A stretch of 64,000 nucleotides of DNA from Euclidia mi (lineage: Eukaryota > Arthropoda > Insecta > Lepidoptera > Erebidae), in contig OX123196.2 of the NCBI GenBank assembly GCA_944739405.2, positions 52,056,196 through 52,120,195 on the forward strand. The letters run 5' to 3'. Within the stretch, counting starts at the first letter, position 1. Every line of letters starts with the position of its first letter. The position numbers and the translations under genes were made by a program. Below, piece by piece: positions 33,030 through 44,400 of this stretch. The notes beneath the pieces are model-generated. The model did not search any database, was not told where the DNA came from, and saw only the letters and a program-made list of their open reading frames with translations.

Positions 33030-33185
33030 TAAGCATTTTTTCTGACCCCGTGGGCATTTTGATAAATCCTTTCTTAGTGCATCCTTGTGCTCCGCAAGGA
33101 ATATAAATGACAAATTTTAGTGTCATGTGAACCAATAGTTTTGATTGTGCGTTTTCTATCAGTCAGTCAGTAACACAAGAATTTC
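33030..33185 (-). repeat. Helitron-like remnant, antisense
   Basis: CCGTGGGCATTTTGATAAAT, CCTTTCTTAGTGCATCC and GTGCGTTTTCTATCAGTCAG followed by TCAGTAACACAAG match the order at 6309-6516 and 52316-52475. Internally diverged, no clear ends. Confidence 0.45.
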
Positions 33186-34953
33186 ATATGTACGGCTGCG
33201 TGTATGTGTGGTATTCACGCCAAAATGGCGGAAACGAATTTCTTGAATTTTAGTGCCTATATAAAACCTTGGTAGCAGGTCTTCTGTTGCGATAAGAAAG
33301 TTATAATCTTTATTCAACCCGAACAACTAAATTTTGTAATCTCTAAGTCTACTCACTCATACTAAATTACTTAACGAATTTAATTCACTCATTAGGTTAC
33401 GAGAATGTAGTACGGATTTGTAAATAACGTAGTTCTGACAATATTTCTACTTGATTACATTACTTTTTCATTAACAGCACATCTGACTCGGTTGTGACAT
33501 TTTGCCATACTTAGAGCTTCCGGCTGCAAATAGATTAAGTACATGTCGTGGCAAAGTAATTAAAGTCCCTAAGTGACAAAACCCTAAATTGCACGGGCCA
33601 AACGAGTTGAGCGTAGTTAAAATCTTTATTGAATAGTGGCTATAGGTACTTATTTATAAACAAAATTTTGAGAATTACTGCGTATATGAGCATTAATTTA
33701 TTTCATTTTGTTTAGGTTCGCCTGTAAGAATAGTTTGTCGCGTGATCTTAAATAAATAATTTTTAAAAACTCTTTTACAAATTTGAAAATGACACAGTAA
33801 CTTCCTTGCTTATGAACCATCCAACTACTGGGTATGATATCCTACTGACTATTTAAGGTTATGCCATAGTTCACCGTGCTAGCCAGTTGCAGGTTAGCTA
33901 ACTTCACTTACTTTTCGTGAACATTACAGACCCTCAGACATGACAAGACTCCTCATGAGCTTTTCTTCATCGATTATCATGCGATACTTAACAATATACG
34001 CTGTTAACTGCGAAACATCAGTAGAAGCCCTTTTTGGCAGTTTTAGTACCTAAATAATAATACTTACACATTGTTCTCATTTCGAAGGGTTCAATACATG
34101 CTAAGCAAAGTTTCGTAATTAGTTAAATTAACTTACAAAATAATTAGGTAGGAACATGAAAATATCGAATCGGTACCACATATATGTAATTCGGTAAATT
34201 TCACCAAAAATCAATAGCATAATTATCTTCGCTAGAATATCAATACATCAGTAATACATTTCGCACGGTCATCAATGCCGTGCAGTGTATCATGCACGTG
34301 CGCCATACATAACTGCGACGTCAATTCTGATATATTGAACAATTGTTATAAAACCACCCTTCATATATTTTTTGCGGAGTATGCGAGAAATCAATGAACT
34401 AGGTTAGTTTTTGCCCGACTTTTTTGCGTTTTGTTCGTATTTTTTAACAAATGTTGAGGTTTTTTCTTTTGGTTAGTTCGTGTATTTTTCTGTACAAATG
34501 TAGTTTTTCTGCGTGAAAGATAATTGTGCCACCGGGCATAATGGATTAATGTGTCCGAGTGAGGGACTGAGTGTGACTACGAGTGAGATCTTTTTTATTC
34601 AAAAGCACTTTGCTAAATAGGTTTGATTTTATGTTATGGGTTATTTTACTCGTTTTGAAACAACGCACATAAAAGTATCTAGAAATGTTGGTTTATTTCC
34701 GTTTTATTAAAAAACTGTGCTATATTTATGTAACAGTACTGGAGATTTTTGTAAAACAATTTTACGCATGAGTGATAATTGTGTCAATGGGTGTTAAGGA
34801 TTCACGCTTTGAGTGGGATAATATTCTTTTTCAAGTCAATTGAGTAACAAAGAATACTATACTATACTTTTAATTTGTTTTGCTACATAGTATACCTATT
34901 TTATTTTCATGCTCAGAGCCGTGGGCAATATTTGAATCGCGCATAAACCGTGA
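33186..34953. other. No supported gene; weak direct repeat
   Basis: Segments at about 34505-34560 and 34760-34815 share the phrase GATAATTGTG and a similar GGGCATAATGG/GGGTGTTAAGG context, which suggests an old duplication of about 255 bp. A 16-codon frame starting at CCAAAATGGCGG (33224) is too short to call. Confidence 0.35.
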
Positions 34954-35040
34954 TTAACTTCTTGTATGCCGGAATACGAGACACAATTAAAAAGCTTTTG
35001 TGTCTCGCGTATATCCGCGTTCCGGCATTCAAAGGGTTAA
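34954..35040. mobile_element. piggyBac-type mini-MITE (87 bp)
   Basis: TTAA stands at both ends (34954-34957 and 35037-35040). Imperfect inverted repeats run inward (left CTTCTTGTATGCCGGAA, right TTCCGGCATTCAAAGGG), with a second inner inverted pair GAGACACAA / TTGTGTCTC. TTAA target use with a CCCTTTG-type end suggests mobilisation by a piggyBac transposase. Confidence 0.65.
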
Positions 35041-35202
35041 GATACAATTTTGCGTTGCATTTCATCATCATCATCATCATCATCGTCCTAGCGTTATCCC
35101 ATTTGTGTCCAAGCCTTTTGCCTTTAAGCTTAGGGTTTGCTTCCCATTCCAAACAGATTTGATAGAATATCAGCGTTTCATGTAACGACTACCGTCTGAC
35201 CT

Positions 35203-35575
35203 AAGTTAAGACTGCCTCTGTGGTCCTGCGTAGCGTTAGCGACTGCGGAGCATGAGGTCTCGGATTCGATTCCCGGGTCGAACAAAAAGTAATATTGGGT
35301 TTTTCTGTTAGGAATTATCCAATACAAGTTCGGAGTCAGGGAGTTGGCGGTGTCACACCACCGTGCCTCGGGAAGCACGTTAAGCCGTTGGTCCTGCGCC
35401 AAATCTCTCGCCAGTCGTGTCGCTTGTAGCGTCCCATCGGACTATGAGAGCTAGGGAATAGAGAGTGCACTTGTGTATGCGCACACACTTGTGCACTATA
35501 ATATCTCCTGCGCACTTGGCAAGTCAAACAAGCCGCCGTGGCCGGCATCGGTCGGGAGGACATTATTATTATTAT
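35203..35575 (+). mobile_element. SINE-2 with 13-bp TSD
   Basis: TACCGTCTGACCT is exactly repeated at 35190-35202 and 35576-35588. The tRNA-like head has a strong box B, GGATTCGATTCC (35262-35273). The body includes TGTCACACCACCGTGCCTCG, and the tail is an (ATT)n run at about 35562-35575. Frames within it (for example 35336-35563 minus) are not genes. Confidence 0.85.
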
Positions 35576-35650
35576 TACCGTCTGACCTGTGCAACCAAAA
35601 AGGATTGTGATATTCCATGGCTTGGACCAGTGTCTGGATATTCAAAGGTT

Positions 35651-36024
35651 CATCATCATCGCCCTAGGGTTATCCCGGTTGCATCCAAGACTGGCACGTC
35701 TTGGAGCCCGAGGTCCACTTACTGGTCTAACCAGATATTACAGTATATCAACTTTTCCACAGAGCGACTGCCGTCTGACCTCCGCAACCCAAAGGGTTTA
35801 TTTGAGGGTACTGAATCCCCATAACGACTGTCAAAGATCTTCATGACAGCCGAGGCCGACGGTTTACCGTGCTCTCCGAGGCACGGGGCATGCGATAATT
35901 AAGAATTTAATACGCACTTACTTTCGAAAAGTCATAAGTGCGTGCCGTGGATTCGAAACCGATACGCTCTGCATGGCAGTCCGTTGGTATCCCTACTAGG
36001 CTATCGCTGCCTCTAAATTGGATA
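35651..36024 (-). mobile_element. SINE-1, full length, 17-bp TSD
   Basis: CTGGATATTCAAAGGTT (35634-35650) and CTGGATATTTAAAGGTT (36025-36041) flank a 374-bp antisense SINE-1. On the minus strand the head carries GGCAGCGATAGCCTAGTAGG and a good box B (GGTTTCGAATCC, about 35950-35961), and the element ends in the GGGATAACCCTAGGGC(GAT)n tail. It lies inside an older SINE-1, so the family was active over a long period. Confidence 0.85.
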
Positions 36025-37383
36025 CTGGATATTTAAAGGTTACTCCCCATAAAAATATTAACAACTAACATCTGGGATCGACGGCTTCACGTGCTCTCCG
36101 AGGTACGGGGTACGAAAAGTCAGTGCAGTAGTGGTGTGCGCCTTTGGTTAGAGCCCGATACCCTCTGCATGGCAGTCTGTTGGTATCTCCACTAGGCTAT
36201 CGTTGCTTCATAGCTACTGTACGTTAAGTATGAAATATGATGACTTTGATAGGCGTGTGCAATAAACTCTAATGGAAGTCAGGAAGTACAATTAAATAAC
36301 ACGGAGTTCTTTTATGTTAATTTATTAAAGTCACGCAGAATTTAACCTTACCTTCATTATCTGTTTAGATTATTAGACACGAATGTTTTATTCGATTTAA
36401 CAATGAATAGTTAACTATTTTGCAACTAAGTTCAAAGGCATAGTCCAAACGAGTACAAAAGAATATTAGGTTATAATGAAATTTTATTTATTTTCCTAAC
36501 AAGGTTTCCAAATCTGTCTGGGTTCTCCTAACAGGGTTTTCAAAATTATCTAAAATAATTATCCTAGGATAACACCCACACGGTGATCTGATTCTAAACG
36601 AAGAAAAGCTAATGTTATCAAATCAAGTAGGCAGTGGACACTGGACTTCTAGGCGAAAGTGATTAAACCAAGCGGGTTGGTGATTCCCCTCATCATGATC
36701 CTAGCTTTAAACTACCGTAGTAATAAATGCACGTACCACTCACCTACGATGTCGCATGCTTTATAAAGTAGGCTGGTTTCTTTCCTTTACAGAAGTAGAA
36801 CCAAAGTAACACAGTCAAATCAGAGGCTAGGCTGTTAGAACCGAGGAGTGGCTTGTTGTAATGATGGAGAAGGTTGAGGCAGTATACATATCTAGCGTAC
36901 TGAGCGCCCTTAGAGCATTATTGAAATCTTGCCAGAACTGTTTTCAATCTCATTTTTGTATCGTACCTATATTTTATTTCTCAAACTACTAATCCTTTGG
37001 CCCTGTCAAAAGCTATTTACATTCGTTCCGGAGATCTCCCTAATACAATATATTAATCTATAAAGGGGATCTTCAAAAACGTCGATCAGATCAATTCGAT
37101 CAATACGATTTGGTTTCAGATGGTTGGATAGATAAAATTGGATACAGAATCGTATTTCTGCAGATAAACATAAAGGCAATTAAGGGTGACATTTCGATAA
37201 TCGGTATGAACAACTAACTATACCTACTTATAGGATTAATAAAGCTTTTCGTTTACAATATTTAGGTAAAATTAGCGCAGCTGGTTTGCTACAATACAAC
37301 CGACCTACATGTTATGTAGATCTGCAAACTGACAACAATGTGCTTCTTGTGGTTTGAACATATTTAGTGTTTAAAGAGATGCG

Positions 37384-37592
37384 TTACTATCATCTCCGCT
37401 GGGTCCGAGTAAACGGGGAAGGCCTAAAAAATTCTGGCCTGACGTCGTAACGGATGATATGTGGGCCAATAGACTACCCATCAGGAAAGCCGAAGACTGT
37501 GCGAAGTGGAGGAGGTACAGTAGGAAAGCAGACTCTGGGCTTCAAGAGGATGACTTTGTATCGCAACTGGGATATGCCTACAATGATGATGA
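37384..37592 (+). pseudogene. RTE LINE C-terminal fragment (block A)
   Basis: Sense-strand sequence GCTGGGTCCGAGTAAACGGG opens into a frame reading GRPKKFWPDVV, then KAEDCAKWRRYSRKADSG, and ends near GGGATATGCCTACAATGATG. The Gly-Arg-Pro-Lys-Lys start, the D-x-AKWRR motif and a 3' end in the alpha tail with GAT repeats are characteristic of the last part of RTE-like polyproteins in moths, as I recall them. Copies B and C carry the same fragment at 47266-47455 and 52916-53105, with an extra stop or shift and a cleaner GGGATGGCGCTAGGATGATG tail. It has no catalytic domain. It predates the A/C duplication, because all three copies share it. Confidence 0.55.
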
Positions 37593-38817
37593 GAATTATG
37601 CATTGCTGCCAAATGAATACCATGCAGTTACCAAGATAAGCTGATGGGAACAGATTTCACATATTTTGTAAAATTATTACGTGAGGCAAGCAATATAAAC
37701 TTATGTAAGCAATTTGTACCTAAATATCAACTTTGTAGAGCTTTTGGCGAATATTTAAATCTAGATCGTGAAGACTGTTATAATTTGATTCTAATTCAAA
37801 TTTTATGTAATAGCTTGATCACAATGGCTCTTGTAAGTCTGAATATAAAAATGAATAACGTTTAATTTATTCTGAGATTGCCAATTTACAGACAGAGATT
37901 TGTACTTTTGTAGCTAAAGAGAAACATTAATCTACAATTATGTGGCTTGACGTCTATTTAAAAGCACTTTGAGACCTTTCAGCTGTATGTAGGAGCTGTA
38001 TTAATACATCCATTAGAAATGCGAAAAATCATCGCTGTGGAGTTTTTTAGATTTTTATTAAGTAGTTGTATTAACGCGCTTTGCTTCTGCGCTGGGGAAC
38101 AGTCAGCCTTATGATCGTTAACATTGGTTGCAATTTTTGTAGGGAGAAGATAGAAAAATGAAAGTGTCTTCTAAAAATAGAAATTAAGTATTAATTTGTT
38201 ATATTATTATTTGATTTGGAAATATCCATCCGGATCTCCGGCTCTAGAGTCTGGACAAAACGGGTGCCAGATAAGAAAAGGAGGTGCCCTAAAAATTTTT
38301 GAGTGCTTATTGCATACATATCACGTAACATGTGAAACTCCGTAGTTTGTCTTCTCCAAGAAATCATTCGGTAGACTTCGGTTCAATTTATTTATAAGAC
38401 TATAAAATCGTCAGTGGTAATAAAATAAAGGGATGTTTATAAAAGAGTATTTCTAGGTATTTATTCGTCACGTACGCACAGAAGTTTCGTGTTCGGATAC
38501 TTATACATGTAATATCGATGATATAGACCTATGTTTTAAAGGTCGAACTTGTGAACAGATTTTGTAAAAGTATTACGCATTGCGGCACGTTATGTCCAAG
38601 GATATGAGAATATACGGGTAAAAGACATATCTCGTTTGGCACTTTTTTGACCGATTGGCTTTTCTGGAGAGAATAAGAGCATTTCCCTACAACATGGGAA
38701 TACTGCTAGTCTTCAAAGCACGCCCACTGGTCGACGGTGTTGCGGCAGATCTTTTTAAAATGACAAAGGCAAGTCTTTGTATAAAGTAAATGTCGAACTG
38801 TTCTCCAAATGTTCCAA

Positions 38818-39020
38818 TCTTACAACAATTATAAATGCGAAATTTTGCGAGGTTGGACGAATGGTAGGATGTATAGCTATATGTTTGTTTTATTCGACAA
38901 GAAACTGCAAATCGAATTTCATATACCTTAGCAGTAATATAGCTCATACATCAGAATAGAACGTGGGGTAGGTACGTTTTGTCGATCATCTACACGGGTG
39001 AAGCCCTGAGCAAAAGCTAG
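38818..39020 (+). mobile_element. Small Helitron (block A)
   Basis: It begins TCTTACAACAATTATAAATG after an A and ends CAAAAGCTAG before a T. The phrase CACGGGTGAAGCCCTG near the end is a decayed 3' hairpin. In blocks B and C the 3' part is still recognisable (ACCAGCAAAAGCTTG), but the 5' part has been replaced by a Penelope-like terminus. Confidence 0.6.
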
Positions 39021-39410
39021 TTATAAACATTTAATTAGCAATTATAAAAGTCTTTTTGTTCAGCGTAGCTTTTACGACCTTGAAAACAATTCATTTTTCA
39101 TGTGAATGATTCGCAACATTGTTGTGTGTCCTGAAAGTTCAAATCATGTTGGACAATAGAAGAATAGAGCCGACAGCTAGAACAATTCATCAGAAACAGC
39201 TTGGAATATTGGCTCGACCAACAACGTCTTAACAATACATTCCCATTAAATCCATAATTTCGAAACGAAGGCTAGTCTTTCAAGAAATTGAAAATTATTA
39301 TCGTTGCGTAACATTTTCGAGTGGAGGCGGATTAAAAATACAAAGTAGTATCTAGCCATTTCATTCCATGGATGACGTGAGAGGCGACTAAGGATAATAC
39401 ACAAAGCAAA

Positions 39411-39582
39411 TCACTACATAGTATAAAACAAAGTCTGTCTTCTGTCTGTCTGTCCCTATGTATGCTTAAATCTTAAAAACTACGCAACGGATTTCAATGA
39501 GGTTTTCTTTAATAGATAGAATGATGCAAAAGGCAGGTTTATATGTATAATTGACGCGGGCGAAGCCGCTGGCGACGTCTAG
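39411..39582 (+). mobile_element. Small Helitron, block A only
   Basis: 172 bp from TCACTACATAGTATAAAACA (preceded by A) to GACGTCTAG (followed by T). The 3' hairpin is GCGG-GCGAA-CCGC. It includes a CTGT-rich stretch and ATCTTAAAAACTACGCAACG. It is absent from the equivalent place in blocks B and C, so it inserted after the A/C split or was lost there. Confidence 0.65.
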
Positions 39583-39837
39583 TAGTTTATAAATAGTATT
39601 TGAGTAGATGAAAAACTCGGTAGCAAACCTTATACCTGACTCTCCTCCTCCAATTTACTCTCAATGGTATTGTGGCACCAATTAGAAGAGGCCTATGACT
39701 AGCTATTTACTGTAGAACTGTATGAGATGATGAATCTTTCACAATTGTATCAAGTTCTACTTGTCATAAATATTTTCACTATACATACATATATCCTTGA
39801 GTGACCATGGCTCTTTTGATATATTTATGTAATACTG

Positions 39838-39990
39838 GTACTAGCTACTGCCGCGGGTTCGCCCGTGTGGGATGGAGCCTTTGTGCTTATCTGATGGATA
39901 ACTTGTATTTCTGCAATGTTTTGTCTAAATCTGAAGCATTCTTACAAACAAATATCCTCACAAAATTTCACGTTTATAAATTAAAGTAGT
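39838..39990 (-). repeat. Helitron-like remnant, antisense
   Basis: ACTAGCTACTGCCGCGGGTT followed by CGCCCGTGTGGGATGG is the antisense of a Helitron 3' end. Counterparts lie at 49577-49745 and about 55228-55396 in blocks B and C. Its 5' boundary is unclear. Confidence 0.45.
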
Positions 39991-40816
39991 ATGGTAAACA
40001 CTGGTAAAAATTACCAAAAAGGCATTTAAACTCCTAAGAAGTAGCAATGTTGTCAATTTGTCCTTACTTGTACAGTCGAACAACTTCCCGCTCGACCACC
40101 ATAAGGGCGAGAATCGCTCAACAAGACATCGTCGCTGCCAGTGCTACTTTACACGCACATTGACACACGTGTACAAAGCCAGCTCCTAGTGTGCCTCGAC
40201 TCTATGAGCGAGCCTAGGGAATTTTTTTCTACTTAACTACTCAACTTACAAGTTATATGAAATATAGCTTTATTCATCAGATGAATAAATGTAGACAATA
40301 AATATAGAGTAACTTAAATCCTGCACGCACGTAGGTGGAGCCGCAGTCATTTACTGTTACTAATAGCTTTTGACAAAGGTCCTATTGACAGCGTATGTAG
40401 GATAACAAATACATAGGTATCACTAATCATCCAGTAACGAAGATGGACATAAATATTTTCATATTTTGCTCAATATATTATTATGTCGCTCGCCTAACTC
40501 ATACCCAAATTGGATGCCGTCTACTCGACCCAATAGCCATTACTTGTCACCTATATTTCCCGAGGTTCAGCTGTTATCGATCGCCATATTTCAGGCCCAG
40601 AATAGGCCTGAGACACGTGATATTTGAGTGTAGATTAACTGTATTGAGTGCCAGACGGGCCCTGTAATCTTGTCAGACTAAAACTTTATACTTTGAAATT
40701 GGATTACTGAAATTAAAACAGTTTGAAATCCACAACTTTAAAATTGTTCTTGGAATTATTCTTGTGGTCTATTAGCGAAGGTACCTACTGATTATTTGAT
40801 CAGCAAAAAATATTAA

Positions 40817-41034
40817 TCTGTATATATAAAATCCTTACGTTACTGACTGACTGACAGACAACGTACAGCTAAAACTATTGGGCGCAAGAAGCTGAATTTT
40901 GGCATGTGTTTTCTTTGATGAACATAGGGCAGTGGAAGTAGTTTAAGAAGAGAGATTTCTTGTAATTTACACGGGATTAGGAAAATATAACATTACAAGA
41001 AATATGTGAGAGCTTAGCTGCAGGTATCTTCTAG
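40817..41034 (+). mobile_element. Helitron-like element, sense copy
   Basis: It starts TCTGTATATATAAAATCCTT, followed by TACTGACTGACTGACAGACA, and ends GGTATCTTCTAG before T. The preceding base is A. It is the reference for the antisense copies at 6309, 33030 and 52316. Blocks B and C retain only its first part (about 56697-56830). Confidence 0.6.
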
Positions 41035-41089
41035 TAATCTATATGGACAATTTTGTAATCTGTCACATGTATTGTTCGGATTTACTTCA

Positions 41090-41963
41090 TTACGGAGGGG
41101 GTCGCAGGAGCTACGGTAGCATTACTACCGCGACCCCGCCTGAGCTGAGGCGGGCCCGTCCCTCACATGCATCCATCTGCATCCATCATACTTGCCCTCA
41201 TACATCCTCTTTCATACTACGAGCGGAAAAGAACGACGTAGCCTACTAACGCTACGAGAGGTGCACGCGGAACACGTGCGCCGCCTCTCAGGCCTCACTG
41301 ACGGCGGGCGGTCCAACAGGCCCGACGCCCGCAGGCGTGTACTCACGGTGGCCGGAGATCGTTGAGCGCCCTCCGGCGACGACACCCGGTTCTGCTGGTG
41401 GAGACAGGTCGCGTGGGCTCCCTATCCCGCTCCGCCACCTTCTTGATCGACATCACCGTCTCACAAAAGAAGGCTGCGGCGTCCCAACACATCTCGCTTC
41501 GGACCATAGAATGAATCAAGGTCCGAAGCGAGAGGTCGACCACTCCTAGCCTCACCGCGACTAGGTCACGGCGCTGCGCTGCTCAAGCAGGGCATTTCGC
41601 CAAGGTGTGCAGCGCCGTGTCCTCTACTGGGTCACGGCGATCTCCGCAGTGGTGATATCCGGGCGTCTCCTCCCGCCAATGCGGTGCAGAAACAAGCCGA
41701 AACAACCATGGCCGGTTATCACCTGTGTCAACCGCAAGGTGAAGGCGCCGTGTCGTCTCTCCAGCCACTCGTCGAGTACGGGTCTCACTGCCTCGATGCA
41801 GCGAAGCCCCGCGTAGGGGTGCGTGAGTCGCTGTCGCCATTCCGCCACTAGGACCTGTCGGAGTTCCGCCTTCCACACCTCAATCTTGCGAGGCGCGGGT
41901 TCTCCGCCTATTGACCGGACTTCGAGGCGCCACTTATAAAGCGACGCCAGCAGCCCAGCCTGT
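41090..41963 (-). pseudogene. R1-clade LINE, 3' end of the pol ORF
   Basis: GC-rich, unlike its surroundings. On the minus strand the frame from about 41963 reads ASLYKWRLEVRS, then WRQRLTHPYAGLRCIEAV and WLERRHGAFTLRLTQVITGH followed by GCFGLFLHRIG. A frameshift near 41660-41690 moves into HHCGDRRDPVEDTALHTLAK, a degenerate C-x2-C...H...C knuckle with the first Cys lost, then a stop at 41583. The same frame resumes with FFCETVMSIKKVAERDRE near 41380-41440. This order (RNase-H-side region, GHG-F-x2-YLH motif, zinc knuckle, FC..VM..KE tail) is what I recognise from R1-type elements. The RT domain itself is not in the window, so the copy is 5'-truncated. It is absent from block C. Confidence 0.75.
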
Positions 41964-42480
41964 ATCCTTTAAATACCTTGCCAAATTGTGAAATAAATTA
42001 ACTGAATAATATTTTACATTTAGTATGCTGCTTTTATTGCCTTCATGGTCATAATGATATTAGTACATTTAGTAAGATTAGGCAGGCACCAAAATGGGGC
42101 ACTGGAATCATTATAGTTTGAAACTTTGCCAGTTAGTTGCCACATGTGTACAATGGGCACGGAACAAGCTATCGCATTAATTAATTGGGTAAAAGACTCA
42201 CAGTATTTGAAGATCCCTGTATAGAAGGTTTAGACAAGGGCCATAAGGAACATAAATAAGAAATGAATTGGCTGAAGTATATAGAAGTCTGTGAACTGAA
42301 GCAATACAGCCAGCTTTACTCCCTATTGACACAATGATAATTTTTTTATCGTTATGTAAGTACATCGCGTAGCGTTGAGGCAGCGATATTTTGTACATGG
42401 GAGTAGTTCATTTCTTAAAGGGATAGCATGCAGCACCATTTATTACCAGGATTCATGTTTGTAAACTGAAGCACTAGTTT

Positions 42481-42730
42481 GATAGACTCACGCCTGAATC
42501 CCCGAAGGAGTAGGCAGAGGCGTAATATATTACACCCACATCACGCCATATTACGAATTGTAGGTCATACGTAATAGGGCCTATTGCCGTTACCGGGCAC
42601 ATTGCAAGACTCCGTGCTGCTACTGAGAATGCGGCAAAACTAAGTAACACTTTTTGCCAGGCCCAGAAATCTAATCCGGCACCGATCAGCAGATCCATAC
42701 GCTATCCACTGGCCTATGCAGGCAGTCTGG
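42481..42730 (-). mobile_element. SINE-3, antisense
   Basis: GACTCACGCCTGAATCCCCG followed by AAGGAGTAGGCAGAGGCG is the antisense beta tail. The body contains GTAATAGGGCCTATTGCCGT, and the head lies around CCGATCAGCAGATCCATACG. Block C keeps only a related tRNA-like head (57478-57553), so the two copies share the head and differ in the body. Confidence 0.55.
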
Positions 42731-43114
42731 ACCACGGAGACAGTGGAGCCACTAGTCCATTAACAATAATTGTACTCTGTTGCTATAAAAAAGAAGAAAA
42801 AATGTGTTTAGTACAAAAAACAACAGACATTAGATCAGCTCGGTCCATTAACTTATTAGTAGTATACAAGAAACTTTCTAATGGGCATCGATCCTTACCT
42901 TTTCCCACCACGTAATTATGGTGCTCAGATAGACAGGGATGTGTGTGGAATATTTAACATTTCACTGGTGATGTGAAAACTTAAATCATACCAATATAGT
43001 AGTCACAAAAGGAACAGCAGAAGGTATGTAAATAAATATCGGCTACTAGAAAATTATTTACCTAACTCGGTTTTCCTAACAAACTATTGAATAAGGATTT
43101 CTTTCAGTCGCATT

Positions 43115-43560
43115 ACGAAGGCCCGCAATAGGGTCGCATTACGAAGGCCCCTCCTTTGTGCTTGGACGGTTTGTATTGGTTGCGGCGTTAAATTATACAC
43201 TTTTATGATTTCTAAGATTAGGAGACCTAGGCATGTCTTAGACGAACCGAACGACAACATCACTATTGCTCAAATCAGAGCACACACGGCTCGCGAACTA
43301 GACAAATTCAACCGCGGTTCGATACTCGCAGACGAGGCGTGAAAACGCGACGCACTTTTAACGTAAGACACACGGGTCACCTTCGTCCCGCATTGTCGAC
43401 AACGCCCCAAGCCGAGATACGTGGTAGTCCACCCTTGGGGCGCTAAAACGATGTCTAATATACTTTAAACGTATTGGGAGTCTTCTGCGCTCACCCATAG
43501 TCCGCGTAAAGTTGTCAAAGCCATCTGCGGTCAACAACTAGTCCACACACACAAAAAAAA
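43115..43560 (+). other. Unidentified insertion in block A
   Basis: About 445 bp present in A but not at the equivalent point of C (near 57917). It is markedly richer in G+C and CpG than the flanks, and it starts with a near-exact repeat of GTCGCATTACGAAGGCCC (43110 and 43134). One frame (about 43208-43342) is open for some 45 codons (RRPRHVLDEPNDN ... IRAHTARELDKFNRG) before TGA. I do not recognise it. It is probably a transposon coding scrap. Confidence 0.4.
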
Positions 43561-44400
43561 ACTTATTTAAATACTGATTTGAATAGATATCCCGTGATAA
43601 ATTAACAAGCACGGCAGTTAATGTTAGATCATTTTATTACATTAACATTTTTGTTTCCTTTTTATATTTGCGTAAGATGATATACACATATCAAATTAAA
43701 TTTTAGGTGTAACGACTATCACAAGATACATAGAGCATTTAACAGAGCACGATTACCAAGTAATGCCTAATTTAACACGTGTCCTATTAAAACAATGTCA
43801 ACTAAGAATCAGACGCAATTCTATTCGTAAGAAGCACCTCGTTAAGAATTTTGATCTCGTTAAAAGAAACTTGCTAGTAAAACGTCGACGTCTTTTAGTT
43901 AGCAGTAAAGTACACCGCATTGTGCATTGTATAGAGCTTTCTACTGACAGTCTGTATCTGTATCTTTGGATATATTTTCAGGGTTGTCACGAACCAAATT
44001 TCTAGCGATATATTCTCTAGCACAAGGTTTTGCCTGCGATTACGGCCAACCGTAAGGATTCTCGGCTCAACTGTTAGTGGGCTTCTCGTAGGTATTTCTA
44101 AATATGCTAACTAGGTTGTGTATGCTATTAGATAATATTATGTAAGATGGTTTAGTCTCTGTAACGTGGAACTTGTAAATGGAGCAGAAACTGTCAACTA
44201 TCAAGATTGGTGACTGTAGCTCTTTGCATATTTTGAAATGGTGTTAGATCCATGGTGACCAATGGTGTAAGTATACAATTCTGATGAAAATTTAAAATTT
44301 TGTGCCCAATCAAATTAGGAAACCAGCTGAAAAATTTTAAGATTGGATGTATCTGCAGTTCCCTGAAAAATACTTCGCTTTTACCAGGACTGCATAACTG

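Larger units (their letters stand above)
35063..36208 (-). mobile_element. Old SINE-1 split by two later SINEs
   Basis: An antisense SINE-1 has its (TCA)n tail at 35062-35083 and its tRNA-like head near 36170-36208 (CCACTAGGCTATCG is the antisense of box A). Its body is interrupted by SINE-2 at 35203-35575 and by a younger SINE-1 at 35651-36024. Removing both leaves a collinear element: 35063-35202, 35589-35650 and 36042-36208. Confidence 0.75.
36430..44400 (+). repeat. Duplicated block, copy A (old paralogue)
   Basis: Collinear with copy C (about 51890-58780) along its length. Anchors are GTTCCGGAGATCTCCCTAAT (37024 vs 52528), CACTTTGAGACCTTT (37967 vs 53474), CCAATAGCCATTACTTGTCA (40528 vs 56441) and GCAGAAACTGTCAACTATCA (44182 vs 58571). 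It is interrupted by copy-specific insertions, including the R1-clade LINE at 41090-41963. By eye the divergence is well above a few per cent. The ends are gradual and I found no terminal repeats, so it is either a segmental duplication or two copies of a large decayed repeat. No host gene is recognisable in it. Confidence 0.75.

Noticed and set aside
33224..33274. Start codon in good context (CCAAAATGGCGG) of a small gene
   Set aside because: The frame closes after 16 codons and no splice donor interrupts it.
35465..35824. 119-codon plus-strand gene
   Set aside because: It spans the SINE-2 tail, the old SINE-1 and the young SINE-1.
37454..37639. Two overlapping 61-codon genes
   Set aside because: One frame is the RTE LINE C-terminus and the other is its shifted shadow.
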